A stretch of 16,092 nt of DNA. Origin: an uncultured Alphaproteobacteria bacterium. GTDB taxonomy: Bacteria > Pseudomonadota > Alphaproteobacteria > Sphingomonadales > Sphingomonadaceae. The notes beneath the pieces were generated by a model. The model was not told the DNA's origin, did not search any database, and worked only from the letters and a program-made list of their open reading frames with translations. The stretch spans positions 1-16,092 of the forward strand of contig CAJAHV010000389.1 in assembly GCA_903939555.1 (NCBI GenBank). Reading direction: 5' to 3'. Position numbers and translations under genes: made by a program. This document shows positions 6,777 through 14,230 of the stretch, piece after piece. Numbering within the stretch: position 1 is the stretch's first letter; each line of letters starts with the position of its first letter.

Positions 6777-9536
6777 TCAATGGGCGTCGCCCCAGCTGAC
6801 GCCCGAGCCGACCTCAACCCCGAGCGGTACCGACAGGTCGACCAGAGGCCGGTGTGCATTGGCCATGGTGTCGCGGATCACCGGCGTTGCCGCCGCGACA
6901 TCGCTGACCGGCACTTCGAAGACCAGTTCATCGTGCACCTGCAACAGCATGCGGGTGCCCGCCAGCCCGGCCGCCGCCAGCGCGCCGGGCATCTGCACCA
7001 TGGCGCGCTTGATGATGTCCGCCGCCGTCCCCTGCACCCGGGCGTTGACCGCGGCGCGTTCCGAAAACTGCCGCTCGCCCTGGTTTTTCGAACCGATCAG
7101 CGGGAAATGTGCCTTGCGGCCGAACAGCGTGGTGACAAAGCCCTGCTCCTTCGCTGCCGCGATGGTTTCGGCCATGTAATTGCGGATGCCGGGGAAGCGG
7201 CCAAAATACAGCTCGATATAGCGCGCTGCCTCACCGCGATCGATGCCGAGGCGCTGGGCGAGACCAAAGGCGCTGATGCCGTAGATAATCGAGAAATTGA
7301 TGGTTTTCGCCCGGGCGCGGGTGTCGCGGTTGACCTCCCCGAACACTTCGCGGGCGGTGAGCGCATGGACATCGCCGCCTTCAGCATAGACCGCCTTCAA
7401 TTCAGGCACATCGGCGATATGCGCCACCAGCCGCAGCTCGATCTGGTTGTAATCCGCCGCCATGATGACATGGCCCGGCGCCGCGACAAAGGCGTGGCGG
7501 ATGCGGCGACCAAGTTCGGTTCGGATCGGGATGTTCTGCAAGTTGGGGTCGTTCGATGACAGTCGCCCGGTCGACGTCGACGCCAGCGCATAATTGGTGT
7601 GCACCCGGTCGGTGGCGGGGTTGATCTGCGCCTGCAGGGCATCGGTATAGGTCGATTTCAGCTTGGAATGCTGGCGCCAGTCGAGCACTTTTGTTGCGAT
7701 CTCCGCCCCTTCGCCGGCCAGCCGCTCGAGTTCGGTGACATCGGTGGTCCAGGCGCCGGTCTTGCTGCTTTTCTTGCCCGACTTGAGGCCGAGGCGTTCG
7801 AACAGCACTTCGCCAAGCTGCTTGGGGCTGCCGATGCTGAACGGCCCGCCCGCCAGCGCATGAATTTCACCCTCGAGCCGGGAAATCTCGACCTCATAGG
7901 CCGCCGACAGCCCGGCCAGCGCGCTGCGATCGACGCGGATGCCGGCCAGTTCCATGTCGGCGATCACCGGCAGCACCGGGCGATCGACCTGTTCATAGAT
8001 GCGGGTCACCTGTTCGCGCCACAGCCGGTTGCGCAAAAAGGCGTGCAGCCGCAGCGTCACATCGGCGTCTTCGGCGGCATAGGCAGTGGCCTTGTCGAGC
8101 GGCACCTGGGCGAAATCCCATTTCCCCTTCGCCCCGCCGGTGACGTCCTTGAAGGCGATCGGCGTGTGGCCGAGGTGGCGGGTGGAAAGTTCGTCCATGC
8201 CGTGATGGCCGCGCCCGGCATCGAGCGCATAGCTGAGCAGCATCGTGTCATCGAACGGGCTGAGCACCGGCACGCCATGCTGGCGCAGCACGATCAGGTC
8301 GTACTTGATATTCTGGCCGATCTTGAGCACCGCCGGATCGGCGAACAGCGGGTTCAGCCGCGCGATGACGCCGGGAATGTCGAGCTGGTCGACCTTTTCG
8401 GCGAGCAGGCCTTCGCCCGACTGGTGGGCGAGCGGGATGTAGCAGGCCCTGCCCGGCGCGGTCGCCAGGCTGATGCCGACGAGCCGGGCGCGAACCTGGT
8501 CGAGGCTATCGGTTTCGGTATCGACGGCGACGGTGCCGAGCCGGGTCGCTTCGGCGATCCACCACTCGAGCCGGTCGAGCGTCGTCACCGTTTCATAATC
8601 GGCATGGACGAAGGGCACCGCATCGGGAACCGGCACGGGGGCCGGCGGGGCGGTGCCGGCGGCTTCAGCCTCGCGATTGAGCTTGGTGAGCAGCGCGCGA
8701 AAGCCGTGCTTGGCGAGGAATTTCGCCAGCGGTTCGTGCGGCGGGTGGCGCAGGGTCAGCGCCTCGAGCGGCTCGGCGAGCGGGATATCGTCCTTCAGCC
8801 GCACCAGCTCGCGGCTCAACCGGGCATCGTCGATCGACGCGGCGAGGGTTTCCTTGAGCTTGGGTTTCTTGATCGCAGCGATATTGGCGATGACGCCTTC
8901 GACATCGCCATATTGGATGATGAGTTCGGCCGCCGTCTTGGGGCCGATGCCGCGCACGCCGGGGATATTGTCCGAGGTATCGCCCATCAGGGCGAGCACA
9001 TCGCCGACTTTTTCGGGGGGTACGCCGAATTTTTCGATGACTTCGGCGCGGTCGATGCGCTGGTTTTTCATCGTATCGAGCAGGTCGAGCCCGGGCTGGA
9101 CAAGCTGCATCAGGTCCTTGTCGGACGAAACGATGGTGACGTTGAAATCGGCGCGCAGCGCGGCGAGTGCATAGGACGCGATGATGTCATCGGCCTCATA
9201 GCCCTTTTCCTCGAAGCACGGCACGCTGAATGCCCGTACTGCATCGCGGATCAGCGGGAATTGCGGCACGAGATCCTCGGGCGCCGGCGGGCGGTGCGCC
9301 TTGTAATGTTCGTACATGTCGTTGCGAAAGGTGTGCGAGCCGGCATCGAGGACGACGGCGAGGTGCGTCGGTGCCTCCGCATTGGCCAGTTCGGTGATCA
9401 GCTTCCACAGCATGGCGGTGAAGCCATAGACCGCGCCGACCGGGGTCCCTTCCGGATCGGTCAGCGGTGGCAGACGGTGATAGGCGCGGAAGATGTAGCC
9501 GGAGCCGTCGACGAGATAGAGATGCTGTTTGCTCAT
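6777..9536 (-). CDS. polA: DNA polymerase I
   Basis: Fills gaps, removes RNA primers and serves excision repair. The 919-residue product has all three domains. The 5'-3' exonuclease (about 1-290) shows LVDGSGYIFRAYH (8-20), YEADDIIA (113-120), SSDKDLMQL (137-145) and GDTSDNIPGVRGIGPK (185-200). The 3'-5' exonuclease (about 310-505) looks active: D339 and E341 in DTET, N409 and D413 in QNIKYD, Y486 and D490. The polymerase domain has motif A DYNQIELR (695-702), the O-helix with K744, F748 and Y752, and motif C VHDE (867-870). Phe748 takes the place of the residue that limits dideoxynucleotide use in E. coli Pol I. The frame stays open upstream to 10445, but MSKQHLYLVDGSG is the family N-terminus, so the start is at 9536. 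Divergent from the hydrolase gene. Confidence 0.97.
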   Translation of the reverse strand: MSKQHLYLVDGSGYIFRAYHRLPPLTDPEGTPVGAVYGFTAMLWKLITELANAEAPTHLAVVLDAGSHTFRNDMYEHYKAHRPPAPEDLVPQFPLIRDAVRAFSVPCFEEKGYEADDIIASYALAALRADFNVTIVSSDKDLMQLVQPGLDLLDTMKNQRIDRAEVIEKFGVPPEKVGDVLALMGDTSDNIPGVRGIGPKTAAELIIQYGDVEGVIANIAAIKKPKLKETLAASIDDARLSRELVRLKDDIPLAEPLEALTLRHPPHEPLAKFLAKHGFRALLTKLNREAEAAGTAPPAPVPVPDAVPFVHADYETVTTLDRLEWWIAEATRLGTVAVDTETDSLDQVRARLVGISLATAPGRACYIPLAHQSGEGLLAEKVDQLDIPGVIARLNPLFADPAVLKIGQNIKYDLIVLRQHGVPVLSPFDDTMLLSYALDAGRGHHGMDELSTRHLGHTPIAFKDVTGGAKGKWDFAQVPLDKATAYAAEDADVTLRLHAFLRNRLWREQVTRIYEQVDRPVLPVIADMELAGIRVDRSALAGLSAAYEVEISRLEGEIHALAGGPFSIGSPKQLGEVLFERLGLKSGKKSSKTGAWTTDVTELERLAGEGAEIATKVLDWRQHSKLKSTYTDALQAQINPATDRVHTNYALASTSTGRLSSNDPNLQNIPIRTELGRRIRHAFVAAPGHVIMAADYNQIELRLVAHIADVPELKAVYAEGGDVHALTAREVFGEVNRDTRARAKTINFSIIYGISAFGLAQRLGIDRGEAARYIELYFGRFPGIRNYMAETIAAAKEQGFVTTLFGRKAHFPLIGSKNQGERQFSERAAVNARVQGTAADIIKRAMVQMPGALAAAGLAGTRMLLQVHDELVFEVPVSDVAAATPVIRDTMANAHRPLVDLSVPLGVEVGSGVSWGDAH

Positions 9537-9554
9537 GCGGCTTTCTAGCAGGGG

Positions 9555-9583
9555 TTGCGTCGTCGGCGCGAGGGCGGAATAAC
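9555..9583 (+). promoter_or_regulatory. Candidate promoter for the hydrolase-leuDB operon
   Basis: TTGCGT (9555-9560) and AATAAC (9578-9583) are separated by 17 bases, the ideal sigma-70 spacing. They lie in the 72-base gap between polA and the hydrolase, about 25 bases before the hydrolase ATG. Both boxes are partial matches. Confidence 0.3.
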
Positions 9584-9608
9584 GGCACACCCCAGCGGAG
9601 TCCCACCG

Positions 9609-10493
9609 ATGCGCCCGATTACCCTGTTCGCTGCCGCTGCAACCTGCGCGCTCGCCGTCGCCACAATGGCGCAAGTCGGCCCGGTGACCGTCACCGCCGC
9701 CGCGACGCCGTTCACACTGGGCAAGCTGAAACTCGCAGCATTGCGCGATGCCGCCAATATCGCTCCCAATGATGCCAAGGTGTTCGGCATCGACGTCGGC
9801 CCTGAAGCGGTCGACACAGTGCTCGCCGCCGCCGGGGTGCCGACAGGGCAGATCAGCCTGAGCGTCAGCGCGCTGCTCGTCCGCACGCCGGGCCATGTCG
9901 TGCTCATCGATACCGGCTATGGCGCGCCGCGTGGCATCCTGCTCGCCAGCCTTGCCGAAGCGAAGGTCAGGCCCGACCAGATAACCGACGTGCTGATCAG
10001 CCATGGCCATGGCGATCATGTCGGCGGGCTGGTCAGCACCGATGGCAAGCCGGTGTTCGGCAACGCCAGCGTGCGCATGGCGGCCGCCGAATGGGCGAGC
10101 CTCCAGTCGCAACCCGCCAACGCGAAACTGGTTGCGGCAATCACGGCGCAGGTCAGGCCGTTCGAAGCCGGCGCCGCGCTGCTGCCGGGTATCACCGCGG
10201 TCGATCTCAACGGCCACACGCCGGGGCACAGCGGCTATCGTGTCGAATCGAACGGCAAGCGGCTGCTCGTGATCGGCGACATGGCGCACAGCTATATCGT
10301 TTCGCTGGCCAAGCCCGATTGGGCGATGGGCTATGACCGTGACCGAAAATTGGGTGCGGAACGCCGCCGCACAGTGCTCGGACAATTGGCCGACAGCGGC
10401 GATCTCGTGTTTTCGCCGCATTTTCCCTATCCGGGCACCGGTCATGTCGTGCGTATCGGCGACGGTTTTGCCTGGAAGCCGGGCATGGCATAA
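9609..10493 (+). CDS. Exported metallo-beta-lactamase fold hydrolase
   Basis: A two-metal hydrolase of the MBL superfamily. From the ATG at 9609 it has 294 residues and a hydrophobic N-terminal signal of about 21 residues (cut near ATMA-Q), so it is probably periplasmic. All metal ligands are visible: HGHGDH (132-137, giving H132, H134, D136, H137), H207 in HTPGHSGY, D224 in VIGDMAH, and H271 in SPHFPYPG. The layout resembles the lactonase/YtnP-like branch, but substrate cannot be assigned; a lactone, phosphoester or beta-lactam all remain possible. The frame extends upstream to an ATG at 9555, but GGAG eight bases before 9609 and the signal peptide favour 9609. It precedes leuD by 38 bases and probably shares its transcript. 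Nothing about it suggests a role in leucine synthesis. Confidence 0.88.
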   Translation: MRPITLFAAAATCALAVATMAQVGPVTVTAAATPFTLGKLKLAALRDAANIAPNDAKVFGIDVGPEAVDTVLAAAGVPTGQISLSVSALLVRTPGHVVLIDTGYGAPRGILLASLAEAKVRPDQITDVLISHGHGDHVGGLVSTDGKPVFGNASVRMAAAEWASLQSQPANAKLVAAITAQVRPFEAGAALLPGITAVDLNGHTPGHSGYRVESNGKRLLVIGDMAHSYIVSLAKPDWAMGYDRDRKLGAERRRTVLGQLADSGDLVFSPHFPYPGTGHVVRIGDGFAWKPGMA

Positions 10494-10531
10494 GGCCAGC
10501 CCTCGCCTCCCCTCCAGCTAGCGGAACTTCC

Positions 10532-11215
10532 ATGCAGGCCTTCAAGACCCTTTCCGGCACCGCGATCCCGTTCGGTGCCGAAAACATCGATACCGATGTC
10601 ATCGTCGCCTCGCGCTTTTTGAAAACCATCACACGCTCCGGATTAGGCAAGGCGGCGTTTTCGGCGCTGCGCGAGGACCCCGACAATATCTTCGACAATG
10701 ATCGCAACAAGGGTGCGCCGATCCTGATCGCCGGGGACAATTTCGGCTGTGGCTCCAGCCGCGAACACGCGCCCTGGGCGCTGGCCGACATGGGGTTGCG
10801 CGCCATCATCGCGCCGTCATTCGCCGATATTTTTTCGGGCAATTCGTTCAAGAACGGCCTGTTGCTGGTGGTGCTGCCGCAGGCCGCCATCGACCGGCTG
10901 ATGGAGGTCGCCACCACCGACTCGGTGACCATCGACCTTGAAAACCAGGTCGTCACCACGCCTTTCCAGGACCGGTTCAGCTTCGAAATCGACCCGTTCC
11001 GCAAGCATTGCCTCGTCAACGGGCTCGATGAAATCGGGCTGACGGTAGCAATGGATGCCGATATCGCTGCCCATGAAGCCCGGCTCGCTGGCGAGCGCGC
11101 GTGGATCGCCGGCGCCGCCGGCAGCACGGGAATCGCCGGCGCCGCCGGTAGCACAAAAGTCGCCGGCGTCGCCGGCAGTACAAAAGTCGCCGGCGTCGCC
11201 GGCAGTGCCGCCTGA
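10532..11215 (+). CDS. leuD: 3-isopropylmalate dehydratase small subunit, with repetitive C-terminal tail
   Basis: With LeuC it isomerises 2-isopropylmalate to 3-isopropylmalate in leucine synthesis; LeuD is the swivelling substrate-binding subunit. Conserved features are NIDTDVIVASRFL (18-30), the loop GDNFGCGSSREHA (68-80) and FADIFSGNSFKNGLL (97-111). The core ends near residue 190, about the usual family length. It is followed by four nine-residue repeats (IAGAAGSTG, IAGAAGSTK, VAGVAGSTK, VAGVAGSAA) that carry it to 227 residues. This tail comes from a 27-bp DNA tandem repeat, keeps the frame and ends at the stop. It is probably flexible and dispensable, which is inference. GGA eight bases before the ATG is a modest ribosome site. 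leuB follows after 25 bases. leuC is not adjacent and must lie elsewhere. Confidence 0.96.
   Translation: MQAFKTLSGTAIPFGAENIDTDVIVASRFLKTITRSGLGKAAFSALREDPDNIFDNDRNKGAPILIAGDNFGCGSSREHAPWALADMGLRAIIAPSFADIFSGNSFKNGLLLVVLPQAAIDRLMEVATTDSVTIDLENQVVTTPFQDRFSFEIDPFRKHCLVNGLDEIGLTVAMDADIAAHEARLAGERAWIAGAAGSTGIAGAAGSTKVAGVAGSTKVAGVAGSAA
11105..11212 (+). repeat. 27-bp tandem repeat, four in-frame copies, at the 3' end of leuD
   Basis: Units are 11105-11131, 11132-11158, 11159-11185 and 11186-11212. Each has two GCCGGC-like palindromic steps followed by an AGCAC or AGTAC segment; units 3 and 4 are identical over their first 21 bases and units 1 and 2 are identical over their first 17 bases. Being a multiple of three, copy-number change would lengthen or shorten LeuD without a frameshift. 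The pattern suggests recent duplication by slippage or unequal recombination. Confidence 0.93.
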
Positions 11216-11240
11216 TTTTTCTCCATCGAAAGCCTGACCC

Positions 11241-12308
11241 TTGACCAAGACCCTTTTGCTCCTCCCCGGTGATGGCATCGGCCCCGAAGTCACCGCCGTA
11301 TCGCGCCGCGTCGCCGGGCGGCTGATCAGCCAGGGTCTCGATCTGGCCATCACCGAAGCGCGCTTCGGCGGTGCCGCCATCGATGCCGATGGCGTGCCGC
11401 TCACCGATGAAACCCTCGCAGCCGCCAAGGCCGCCGATGCCGCGCTGATGGGTGCCGTCGGCGGGCCGCAATGGGCGGGACAGCCCTATGACCTCCGGCC
11501 AGAGGCCGGTCTCCTCAAACTAAGATCCGGCATGAACGTCTATGCCAATTTGCGCCCCGCCATCTGCTTTTCAGCGCTCGCCGATGCCTCGACATTGAAG
11601 CGCGTCCATGTCGACGGGCTCGACATATTGTTCGTGCGCGAACTGACCGGCGGCGTCTATTTCGGCGAACCGCGCGGTGTCGAAACCCTGCCCGATGGCC
11701 AGCGCCGCGGCGTCAACACCCATGTCTATACGACGAGCGAAATCGAGCGCGTCGCGCGCGTCGCTTTTGAGCTCGCACGCGGCCGCAAGTCCGAGGTCGT
11801 TTCGGCCGAAAAGGGCAATGTCATGGAAGCCGGGCTGATGTGGCGCGAGGATGTACAGGCGCTGCGTGACAAGGAATATCCCGACATCAAGCTGTCGCAC
11901 ATGCTCGCCGACAATATGGCGATGCAGTTGGTGAAGAACCCCAAGCAGTTCGATGTCATCCTCACCGACAATCTGTTCGGCGATATGCTGTCCGACGAAG
12001 CCGCGATGCTGACCGGCTCGCTCGGCATGCTGCCGTCGGCCGCGATCGGCGATGCCGGGATGCCCGGCCTGTATGAACCGATTCATGGTTCGGCCCCCGA
12101 TATCGCCGGGCGCGGCGTCGCCAACCCCTGCGCCTCGGTGCTCAGCCTGGCCATGGCGCTGCGCCACAGCCTGGGGCGGCCCGACCTTGCGTTGCGCGTC
12201 GAAGCCGCGGTCGACAAGGCGCTGACCGGAGGCGCGCGGACGGCCGACCTTGGCGGCATCCTCACCACCGCGCAAATGGGCGACGCCATCCTCGCGCATC
12301 TCGCCTGA
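11241..12308 (+). CDS. leuB: 3-isopropylmalate dehydrogenase
   Basis: Oxidatively decarboxylates 3-isopropylmalate with NAD+ to give 2-oxoisocaproate, the step after LeuCD. The 355-residue length is typical. Visible features are the N-terminal LLLLPGDGIGPEV (5-17), substrate arginines R95, R105 and R133, Y140 in TGGVYFGEPRG, K191, the metal-binding aspartates D224, D248 and D252 within the family signature NLFGDMLSDEA (244-254), and the NAD-adenine loop HGSAPDIAGRG (282-292). The start codon is TTG at 11241: an in-frame TGA at 11235-11237 rules out anything further upstream, and the next ATG would remove conserved sequence. The preceding ribosome site is weak, so translation may depend on coupling with leuD. 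Its TGA shares one base with the ATG of the DUF502 gene (TGATG). Confidence 0.97.
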   Translation: MTKTLLLLPGDGIGPEVTAVSRRVAGRLISQGLDLAITEARFGGAAIDADGVPLTDETLAAAKAADAALMGAVGGPQWAGQPYDLRPEAGLLKLRSGMNVYANLRPAICFSALADASTLKRVHVDGLDILFVRELTGGVYFGEPRGVETLPDGQRRGVNTHVYTTSEIERVARVAFELARGRKSEVVSAEKGNVMEAGLMWREDVQALRDKEYPDIKLSHMLADNMAMQLVKNPKQFDVILTDNLFGDMLSDEAAMLTGSLGMLPSAAIGDAGMPGLYEPIHGSAPDIAGRGVANPCASVLSLAMALRHSLGRPDLALRVEAAVDKALTGGARTADLGGILTTAQMGDAILAHLA

Positions 12309-12934
12309 TGCTCAAGCGCGTCGCCGGGCCTTTTGTTACCGGGCTGGTGTTCCTGGCGCCGGTGCTGCTGACCGTCGTCATCCTCAACTGGCTGTCGGGC
12401 TATCTGATCGCGGCGCTGGGGCCGGCGACGCCGATCGGTGCGGCGCTGGCAAAGGGCGGCATGTTCTTCACGCCCAGCCCGCTACTGGCCTTCTGGCTCG
12501 GTTGGCTGCTGGCGGCGCTGGTGATCTGGGCGATCGGGCTGGCGGTGCAGACCCAGGCGCGCGAACGGCTCGAAGGCGGGCTCGACGGGTTGATCAGCCG
12601 GATTCCCGTGATCGGGCCGCTGTATCGCCCGCTCGCACAGTTCGTGCGCATGATGGGCAACGCGCCCGGCAGCGAAATGAGCGGCATGGCGGTGGTCTCG
12701 GTCAGCTTCGGCGAAACGGTCGAAGCGCTGGCGTTGCTGACCAGCCCGCGCCTCCATGATTTCGGCCAGGGACCACGGCTGCTGGTGCTGATCCCCACAG
12801 CGCCGGTGCCGGTGGGCGGCGCCATGCTGTTCATCGAGCCCGCCCGGGTCAAGCGGGTGCCGACCATGGGGGTCGATGATCTCGCCAAGCTGTACGTCAC
12901 CATGGGCAGCCTTGGTCCGCAGGGGGCGAAATGA
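12308..12934 (+). CDS. DUF502 family inner-membrane protein
   Basis: A 208-residue member of the DUF502 family, whose biochemical role is unknown; plant LIKE-COV proteins are relatives. Two membrane segments are clear: about 8-28 (FVTGLVFLAPVLLTVVIL) and about 58-80 (LLAFWLGWLLAALVIWAIGL). The family blocks RIPVIGPLYRPLAQFV (98-113) and IPTAPVPVGGAMLFIEPARV (162-181) follow, and then TMGVDDLAKLYVTMG (186-200). The C-terminal half is soluble. Its start overlaps the leuB stop by one base and its stop overlaps the symporter ATG (ATGA), so all three are translationally linked. The tight packing with amino-acid genes and a transporter gives context but does not define function. Confidence 0.85.
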   Translation: MLKRVAGPFVTGLVFLAPVLLTVVILNWLSGYLIAALGPATPIGAALAKGGMFFTPSPLLAFWLGWLLAALVIWAIGLAVQTQARERLEGGLDGLISRIPVIGPLYRPLAQFVRMMGNAPGSEMSGMAVVSVSFGETVEALALLTSPRLHDFGQGPRLLVLIPTAPVPVGGAMLFIEPARVKRVPTMGVDDLAKLYVTMGSLGPQGAK

Positions 12935-14178
12935 ACCTGACGACCCGCATCTTCCTCGCGCTGCTCGCCGGGCTGGCAGCGGGCGCCGTGCTGCCGGCGC
13001 TGGGCGGCAGCGGCATCGCCCTCGCCATTGCCGAACCTGTTGGCAATCTGTGGCTGCAGGCGCTGCAGATGACGATCATCCCGCTGATCGCCGGGCTGCT
13101 GTTCACCGGCATCACCGAATCGGTCGGCACTGCGGGCGGCGGCAAGCTGGCGGGCCGGGCGCTGCTGGCCTTCCTCGGGCTGCTGATCTTCAGTGCGCTG
13201 TGGGCGATCCTGTTCGTGCCCGAACTGCTGCGGCTGTGGCCGGCGCCGGCAGCGGCAGCAGCGGCCATCGTCGCCAAATCGGCGGGTGCCGCGGCGGCAG
13301 TGCCCGAAGCGGTGATCGACCCGGGCAAATGGCTGCTCAGCCTGGTGCCTGCCAATATCTTCGAAGCGCTTGGCAAGGGCGACATGCTGCCCGTCGTCAC
13401 TTTCATCTCGGCCTTTGCGCTCGCGGCAAGCCGGCTCGATGCGCCGCGCCGCGACCGGCTCACGGCGCTGTTCGATACCGTAAAGGATGCGATGCTGGTG
13501 CTGGTCGGCTGGATTTTTGCCATCGCCCCCATCGGCGTCTTCGCGCTGGCGCTGACCGTTGGACTGAAGGCCGGGCTGGGCGCCTTCGGGTTGCTGGCAC
13601 ATTACATCGCCGTGCTGGTCATCGTGCAGGTTGGCTTGATCCTGCTGGTCTATCCGCTCGTGCTGGTACTCGGCGGCATCGGCATCGGCCGCTTTGCCCG
13701 CGCCGTGCTGCCGGCACAGGCGGTGGCGGTATCGACGCAATCGTCGATCGGCTCGCTGCCCGCCATCTTCGTCGGTGCCGAACGACTCGGCCTGCCCGAT
13801 AATGTCAGCCGGGTCGTGCTGCCGCTCGCGGTGTCGGTCTTCCGCATCACCAGTCCCTGCGCCAACATCGCCGTCGTGCTCTATTGCGGGCATCTTTACG
13901 GCATTTCGCCCGGGCTGCTGGCGCTGGCCGGTGGCCTGCTCGCCTCGCTGGCGGCGGCGGTATCGACCGGCGGCCTGCCCGGCTCGATCACCTTTCTTGC
14001 CGCCTGCGTGCCGATCGCCAATGCGATGGGCATTCCGGTCGCGGTGCTGCCACTGTTGCTGGCGGTCGAACTGGTGCCCGATATCTTCCGCACCTTGGGC
14101 AATGTCACCGCCGATCTGGGCGTGAACGCGATCATGGCGAAGCGGCTGAAGCTTGAAAGCCCGGCCACGGCGGCGTAA
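12931..14178 (+). CDS. Dicarboxylate/amino acid:cation symporter family (SDF/DAACS) transporter
   Basis: A 415-residue membrane transporter of the glutamate/aspartate/C4-dicarboxylate symporter family. The N-terminal half has several hydrophobic helices, with an Ala-rich loop at about 104-124. The transport core is recognisable: HP1 motif STQSSIGSLP (268-277), HP2-like STGGLPGS (345-352) and the TM8 substrate site D384, R387, T388, N391 and D395 (PDIFRTLGNVTAD). In GltPh the equivalent of R387 binds the side-chain carboxylate, so an acidic substrate is plausible. The TM7 motif NMDGT, which supplies cation ligands in GltPh, is replaced here by RITSP (305-309), so coupling may differ. The ATG overlaps the DUF502 stop. 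Position between leuB and asd suggests a link to amino-acid metabolism, but substrate and direction are unknown. Confidence 0.85.
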   Translation: MNLTTRIFLALLAGLAAGAVLPALGGSGIALAIAEPVGNLWLQALQMTIIPLIAGLLFTGITESVGTAGGGKLAGRALLAFLGLLIFSALWAILFVPELLRLWPAPAAAAAAIVAKSAGAAAAVPEAVIDPGKWLLSLVPANIFEALGKGDMLPVVTFISAFALAASRLDAPRRDRLTALFDTVKDAMLVLVGWIFAIAPIGVFALALTVGLKAGLGAFGLLAHYIAVLVIVQVGLILLVYPLVLVLGGIGIGRFARAVLPAQAVAVSTQSSIGSLPAIFVGAERLGLPDNVSRVVLPLAVSVFRITSPCANIAVVLYCGHLYGISPGLLALAGGLLASLAAAVSTGGLPGSITFLAACVPIANAMGIPVAVLPLLLAVELVPDIFRTLGNVTADLGVNAIMAKRLKLESPATAA

Positions 14179-14185
14179 GCGCCGC
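14170..14185 (+). terminator. Small hairpin at the symporter stop codon
   Basis: GCGGCG, the loop TAAG and CGCCGC form a perfect six-bp stem with the TAA stop in its loop. There is no U-tract after it, so it is more likely a weak attenuator or mRNA-stabilising structure than a full terminator; asd begins 45 bases later. Confidence 0.25.
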
Positions 14186-14219
14186 AAGCTTTCGGGGCGG
14201 CACCAGCCGGCTCCCGATC

Positions 14220-14224
14220 AGGAG
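14220..14224 (+). promoter_or_regulatory. Ribosome binding site deciding the asd start
   Basis: AGGAG ends six bases before the ATG at 14231. It directly abuts another in-frame ATG at 14225, which is too close to use it. This favours 14231 over both 14225 and the upstream in-frame ATG at 14153. Confidence 0.75.
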
Positions 14225-14230
14225 ATGATC

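Noticed and set aside
7599..9548. Long 649-codon plus-strand open frame opposite polA
   Set aside because: It is the antisense of a clear DNA polymerase I gene; the translation has no recognisable domain, and long antisense frames are common in GC-rich coding DNA.
9537..10445. N-terminal extension of polA by 303 residues
   Set aside because: The extension is antisense to the metallo-hydrolase, has no domain, and the family N-terminus begins at 9536.
11105..11212. CRISPR array
   Set aside because: The 27-bp units are contiguous with no unique spacers and encode an in-frame protein tail.
10207..11226. 339-codon minus-strand frame with an Ala/Pro repeat N-terminus
   Set aside because: The repeat is simply the reverse strand of the leuD tandem repeat; the rest is antisense to leuD and the hydrolase.
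12400..14187. 595-codon minus-strand open frame opposite DUF502 and the symporter
   Set aside because: Its product is rich in Arg, Gln, Asp and Gly with no domain, and both plus-strand genes are well supported.
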